A stretch of 64,000 nucleotides of DNA from Porites lobata. Its lineage: Eukaryota; Cnidaria; Anthozoa; Scleractinia; Poritidae. Under the pieces are notes generated by a model that did not search any database, was not told where the DNA came from, and worked only from the letters and a program-made list of their open reading frames with translations. The DNA lies in contig CALNXK010000361.1 of NCBI GenBank assembly GCA_942486035.1, forward strand, positions 124,001-188,000, written 5' to 3'. How positions within the stretch are numbered: the stretch's first letter is position 1; each line of letters begins with the position of its first letter. Of this stretch, positions 58,601-64,000 are shown one piece after another. Made by a program: the position numbers and the translations under genes.

Positions 58601-61600
58601 CAAAAGTTTTCATTTTCCTAATAGAGAAATTTTTCTTCTAGATCTCAAATGTTTCCGAACAGTCGAAAATTGTCGTTAAGCTATCTTTTGAAGCTTTCCT
58701 TGAAAGACTCAATATTTTGTTCATGAGCTAACACAGGCAAATTTAAAACAAGGGATAAGGCGTTACAGAAAAAACAAAAGCGTTGTTCCTTTTCATGTTT
58801 CTATAAAAGTATTCAAGTTCACCCAGTTGTGTATAAACAGTAGAACTGATAAATTATAAACATCTGAAATTTGTCGTACCTTGACCGTACTGAAGAAAAA
58901 AGGCTTACCTCTAGAGCTGGTCAATTCCCTTTTAATTACAGCCAGCTCACAACAATGTTTTTCCTTAATCTCTTTTATGATGTTTTCTGCCTTCTTCAAC
59001 AGGTTTGTCATCGTTTGCAGCTGCGTTGTCTGGAGATCTCGTACATTATCTGAAATGGGATAAAAACGAGCGGCTATTAACAAAGACGTGGCAATTAAGA
59101 GTGAGGAACTTTGTCCGTCAGTGGGCTCCTTTTATCTCTATTCTATCCAGTGAAATATCTTTGTAGGAACAGTTCCTCCTTTGAAAGCCTGAGGTTGCGT
59201 TTTGGCTTTTATGATGTGTGTCAAGATTAGCTACGTAGCAATCGTTATTAAGTTTCTTTTTTGAACGTATACGTCGATAAAAATCACCTTTATAAAGGTA
59301 ACCTGTACTTGAGGATCTACGACTCTAACAGACTCTAATTCGTTTTTTTTATGACTCAAAAGTCAGCTACACAAGAGAACCAAAATCTGATGTTTAGCTA
59401 AATACCTTGTTTTGTTTTCTCCTCAAGCGCCCTTTCTAGGACTTCGACATGCTTCTTTAATGATGCTTTCTCTTCTTTAAGATCTCGTTCACGACCTAAA
59501 GTAGAATTAAACACGAACTTAGCTATTAATGCCGGAAAATAACCACAGCGTTTTCTTGTTTTTATTTACTTTATAAAAACGTTTTCACGACGAGTTTTGT
59601 GTCACATGTCCAGCAATAACAAAAACATCTTTCACTTCTCTTTCGTTTTCTATCTAAGAGATGCTTTCTTTTCGGACAGTAATAAACAACAACTTGAAAA
59701 AAAAATCAACTTGCAACCCTTTTATTGATCCATTCATGTTTTCCAGCCTAAAATACGTAAAACACCGTTTCAATTGACCTCCAAAAATGGCTAGTACTTT
59801 TAATATCCTCTTCAGAAACGTATTTAAAAAAATACATTAAGCTGCTCACAAGATCAAAAAAATCAAAGGATCAAATTATCTGAGTTGAACTAAAGATGAG
59901 TTTAAAATAGTCACCATTTTCTGATTTAAGCATTAAATGTGTTTGCTTTTTCAAAAGAAAAAGAGCGCAAAATGCCTTCACTTATTTGAAATGAACTATA
60001 AGCTGACACTAAAGGTAATTATAGAGCGCGCAACGCCTTTATTCATTTCAAATGAACCATAAACTAACACTAAAGGTATAATGAGCGCGCAACGCCTTCA
60101 CTCATTTCAAATAAACTATAAACTGACACTACAGGAAATTATAGAACGCGCAATGCCTTCACTCATTTCAAATGAACCACACAGTAATTTTCAAGGGGTT
60201 ATGATAACTCCTCTAGTGGGGCTAATTTAACTCCTTACGGTGGAGTTATGTTTTGGGGAGTTATGTTTTAGCTCCAAGAAGGAGTTTAAAGAACTCTTTT
60301 TCAGGAGTAAAAGTGACCCCAGATATTGAGGAGTTAAAATAACCCCCAAAAAGGAGTTATCCTGTACCTAAAATTTTTAGTCCACTTTCAGAGTTAAATT
60401 AACTCCAAAAAGAGTAAAAACAACCCATGTAAGGAGTGAAAGTAACCCCATTTCGGAGTCATTTTAACTCCAGACTAAGAGTAAAAAGAACTCTTTTTCA
60501 GGATAAAAATGACCCCAAATTCGGAGTTAAATTAGGAGTTAAAATAACCCCCAAAAAGGGGTTATCCTGTACCTAAAATTTTTACTCTCTGTTTGGGGTT
60601 ATAATAACTCCCTAAAAATTACGGTGCATAAACTGACACTAACGGTAATTATAGGGCGCAATGCCTTCACTCATTTCAAATGAACTATAACCTGACACTA
60701 CATATCACCTTTGCTTAGGTTAAGCTCATTGTTCATCGTTGATCTGTAGAAGTTTGCGGTTTCCAACTTGCTTTTAGCATCCTCAGCTAACGATCTGATT
60801 AACAGCTGTTGCTTTTTATGGTTTTCCTCTCTTCTAACCAACACCGATTTCAGGTCTTTTATTTGGCTGGCGAGTGATTCGTTTGCTTTGCTTTGGTTTG
60901 TAAGGGAGTCTACAAACAGAAATTCGTATCAGTCGAACAAGTTTGAGAATTAAGACCACTTTAGTCATTTTGTTTAATGACTTTATTTTTTCATCGAAGG
61001 AGAGTCTTGTCCGTATTACATATTGAAATCAATACCTAACAGAGAAGACTTCCTCATCATTACCTTTAACTGATAACAGCTCCTTGTTGAGTTCTTGCAG
61101 TTCTTCTTCTTTTTTGTTCAATTTTTCTTTGGTCACAAAAATACACTTCTTTGCCCTCTTAATGAGTTTCTCCTTCTCTTCAAGTTTCCTCGTTAAATCA
61201 TCTTCCTTTTTCATGCCCTCAGCTACCTTGTCTTGAAGACGGGCGTTTTCATTGCTCTTGGCTGAGTTCGAAAAACAAAACAAGAACATAGTATTTTCCA
61301 ATTCAAGTACTAGTGATACGATATGTAACTGAAAGTTAACACAGTTCATCAGCTGGAGTCAATAATCTAAATGGTCTTTATTGGAGTATTCAATACTTGA
61401 AAGCACGATTCGATAGAAAAGATAAATATTTTGTGTGTGTGTTTGGTCTCTGATAGTGCTTTATGGAAAGGAATAATTATTTAATAAAACATGTGCAGTA
61501 TTCGCCGGTGCAGTAGAAAGTTAATTTATTGTCGTTCTCAAGAAGAAACATTTAAAAGTGTATCTTTATCTTTTCCTCGTCCCATGTTAGAGAATCCGGA

Positions 61601-63230
61601 TTCAGGAAATTTTTGCTTCTGGAACTACAGTCCCGAATCCGGGACAAAAAATTGTCGAATCCGGAATACAACTCAAGGAGTTCGGAATCCCACTAACGAT
61701 TGGGAAATCCAGAATTCAAATTCTATTGACAAAGACTGGAATCCAGTACCTGGAATCCACGGCGTGGAATCCAGAATCCAGGCCGCTCTTGGATTCCCTT
61801 GCATAGGACAAACGGCATATCTACTATACAGGTTTGGCCACTAAACTTACTTTGTAAAAAGTGAATTTTGTTGCTTGATATTTATGAAGTGCTTATAACT
61901 CCACATTTGGCTTAAATTTCTGTAGTGACCAAAAAGGGTCAATCAATATTATATCTCTTCTTTACTGAACTAAACGCCTCCATCAATTTCTTTTTCAGTG
62001 CTGAACAAGTAAATCAAAAAATTATTCGAAAACTGAACTAAACTAACGTTCATTTGAAATATGAATTATGTTTACTTTTTTCAACTGGAGTAAAACTAGG
62101 AAAAAAAGATTTTCAGTTTTAGCTTAACGAAATTTTCCGTCAGCCACAGTCTCTGCTCCATAAATATATTTAAACATTTGGTTTTACCTACGAGGCAGTT
62201 AACATTGAAGAATCTTTTACTTTCGCCACAAAACAGTAAAATTGGCAGTGCAGTGTTTTATTCCCACAACAACTCAATGTGATAGGAAATCTTTTCAGAA
62301 CTCACCGTTGCACTGTGCCTTAAGAACTGCGATTTTTTCTTCTAGTTCTTTTTCTCGGTTATACTGAAAAAAAAAAGAAAAAGGAATTGTTTAATGAGAC
62401 AAAGGAAGAGACATGTATAAATTAAAGAAACAAAGTGAGGAGAAAGACTGGGAAGCATAGCAATACTTTGTTCAACGTGATTTGGCTCGCCTAGAGGAAA
62501 GACTAAATTTTCTAATGTAGTAGAGTTTAAATTCCTTTACAAACGATTATTTTTCTTTGCATGGTCTAATACTGCTCGCGCCGGTCACGCGCCTTCTTTT
62601 ATGACGCAAGATTTAGAACTGATTCCATGTCATTTGCGTCATAATTAAAAAAATTGTTCGCACGCGCTTCTTTTTTTTTTTATAGTTAAACAACATAAAT
62701 TCACTTCCAGTAAGATTAAAATAGTTCTTATGACCATGAAAAGAAAGTCCTGCGTTGCTGTTAAGTTAAGACTGAAAGAACAAAATTTTTGTCACCTAAG
62801 TGTAACCATGGTATAATTTGTTGATAAACAGAAAAAAGTAATTTCTTTTTTTTTATGTAGGTTGCGCGCATTTTCGCGGGAGTTCCTTTTTCTTGCAAGC
62901 AGTAGTTCCATCTTCAGTGTCAAATAATTACTACCGCTAGATTAGCGTTAACACTGATCACTGATTACTAAAATTTAATAAGAAAGAAAGGAAGAAACAA
63001 AAACTAGAGGAGGGAGGGGGGGCAACACGCACCTTTTTAGCCATGGCTCGGGCATGGGATACCTCAAGTGGCTCGTAGTTGTTTGTTGGAAGATCAGTGA
63101 CCACCATTCCTTTACAAATTGTCGCATTCCGGGTACGATGCGTCGCCGCACTCTCATCGTCTCCTGTAATTGAGTTGTAAACGTAGTTTAACATGCCGCT
63201 TGTAGCGCTCGATATCCAGGAAGTGTCCAT
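55700..63230 (-). CDS. coiled-coil protein, family not recognised
   Basis: Nine exons: 63033-63230, 62306-62363, 61064-61261, 60709-60909, 59406-59495, 58909-59049, 57660-57782, 55867-56061, 55700-55722. All have GT-AG borders and continuous phase, giving 408 residues. Start ATG at 63230 (MDTSWISSATSGMLNYVYNS). Residues about 67-320 are Lys/Glu/Leu-rich with heptad character (EKELEEKIAVLKAQ, KKEEELQELNKELL), expected to form a long coiled coil. The C-terminal 70 residues are Pro/Asn-rich and probably disordered. Exons 3-8 are all multiples of three and flanked by phase-1 introns. No signal peptide or membrane segment. Probably a structural or scaffold protein, function unknown. The last exon (8 codons with stop) is the least certain. 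Confidence 0.75.
56295..56474. mobile_element. 180-bp foldback MITE
   Basis: Ends AGGGCCTGTTT / AAACAGGCCCT, with inverted arms of about 50 bp (CATGGAGGTGGGGGA, TAGGTGAGGTA). Lies in an intron of the coiled-coil gene. Confidence 0.82.
56690..56820. repeat. low-complexity AAT- and AAAC-rich tract
   Basis: Runs of AATAATA followed by CAAACAAACAAACAAAC, intronic. Confidence 0.7.
58345..58690. repeat. dispersed repeat, GGGGCACCC family, copy B (longest)
   Basis: Starts GGGGCACCCAACGAGAATAT and runs through the GTGATCCGAAAATTATAGGG segment to CAGTCGAAAATTGTCG. It overlaps the sequence of both partial copies at 18740-18905 and 2640-2895, so it is the best reference copy here. Confidence 0.7.
59961..60701. 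repeat. about 60-bp minisatellite, interrupted by an insertion
   Basis: Four units at 59961-60179 and just over one at 60627-60701 share GCGCAANGCCTTCACTCATT and AACTGACACTA. The array ends 7 bp from the splice donor of exon 60709-60909. Interrupted by 60180-60626. Confidence 0.85.
60180..60626. mobile_element. 447-bp element made of GAGTTA/TAACTC palindromes
   Basis: Ends CACAGTAATTTTCAAGG and its imperfect reverse complement CCTAAAAATTACGGTG. The inside is dominated by about a dozen short palindromes of GGAGTTAAATTAACTCC type. A CA dinucleotide is present on both sides and removing the element restores the minisatellite unit. Confidence 0.78.
61591..61796. repeat. GGAATCC/GGATTCC-rich repeat
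   Basis: At least ten GGAATCC, GAATCC or GGATTC motifs in both orientations within 200 bp, intronic. Probably a dispersed element; ends not fixed. Confidence 0.55.
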
Positions 63231-64000
63231 AATGTTTGTTTTACGACAAGCGTTTAATACCAAATGAAAAAAATTCAGTGTGACCTGTTGTTATGACAAC
63301 ACTATGGTAACTGATTATGTCGTCATTTCGAATGTTTACAGGAGGAGCGTAGCCTGGGATGTAAAACTTTTTTGCGTTCTCTGTTACAACTCTTAAGAAT
63401 TATGTAGACATAATCAACAAGAGAAAAAAATAAAGGGTTTCTGCATTGCTACTCTTTATGGTTTGAACAAGTTAGCAACCGTTGAATAACAACAGAAATT
63501 CAAATATAGAATAAGTAACTAACTTATTCTATTACTGATTTTATCAGCTGCATTATGAGGCTTATCATTTTATCCCGTATTATATATTATTTCGTAAGAT
63601 TCGCCAGTAGTAGAGATAATTATTTTGAATCCTTTGTCATTGTACATATTCTTTTAAAATGAGTTTTACCGTAAAATAGCTTTTTAGCTAAGTTTTAATT
63701 CGCATAAATAAACTGTTGTGTCATGTTATGTTAATTAACTCACACAGGACACACCTCTAATTCAGCCACAGGTGGCCCAAGCATAATATGAGAGTTTGTA
63801 TGGGAAAAATAGAGTTTGAAACCTAGATGAAATAAATGAAGTAAAAGCAGAAACTCATATGAGTTTCTGGTAAAAGCGATAAAAGTTATCAATAAAGTGT
63901 AAATACTGTTACCTGGAGTCGTTGTCTTTGCTTTTACGAAGTTTCAGCGCGATTTGAGTACTTTTACATCATCTGTAGCCTGAATTTCATCCGATTTCTT
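63231..64000. other. upstream region of the coiled-coil gene, no coding sequence seen
   Basis: Expected to hold its promoter. A minus-strand splice-donor-like CTCCAG|GTAACA at about 63912 could end a non-coding or off-window exon, but every frame behind it contains a stop within 60-100 bp. Confidence 0.35.

Overview
The window is eukaryotic nuclear DNA. It is AT-rich, its genes are split by GT-AG introns, intergenic stretches run to several kilobases, and several kinds of DNA transposon, foldback/MITE elements and a tRNA-like repeat are present. The repeat types and gene content look like an anthozoan cnidarian, most likely a stony coral. That assignment is inference from family resemblance, not a search result.

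Left third (about 2.6-14.6 kb): a pile of mobile elements. A decayed transposon (2952-6856) has 59-bp terminal inverted repeats. It carries a SAP/SWIM/YqaJ-nuclease gene on + and a THAP/DDE transposase gene on -, and both are broken. It abuts a hairpin (foldback) repeat that is split by a second, apparently intact transposon (6880-14424; 7545 bp; about 457-bp inverted repeats; 6-bp target duplication TTTAAC). The second element encodes two convergent genes: a DDE integrase-like transposase (7371-8735) and a six-exon HECT ubiquitin-ligase protein (9850-13961, minus). Both proteins begin with a SAM-like domain, and this is the most interesting system in the window.

Middle left (14.6-27 kb): no convincing host gene. 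It holds a dispersed repeat built around TTGACAGCTGTCAA, copies of a second dispersed repeat, and a small inverted-repeat element (23832-25220) carrying a dead RecQ-like helicase that is itself interrupted by another repeat.

Right half (27-64 kb): host genes. 27351-34792 (+) encodes an unrecognised 390-aa putative membrane protein in six exons. 38513-47513 (-) encodes a serine/basic-rich protein with one tau/MAP2/MAP4-type microtubule-binding repeat. 51420-52652 (-) is a rhodopsin-like GPCR interrupted by one in-frame TAA. 55700-63230 (-) encodes a 408-aa coiled-coil protein in nine exons. MITEs, foldbacks, a tRNA-like element and a minisatellite sit in the introns and between genes, several with recognisable target-site duplications. 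Exon models were built by eye from reading frames, splice signals and phase continuity and have no transcript support.
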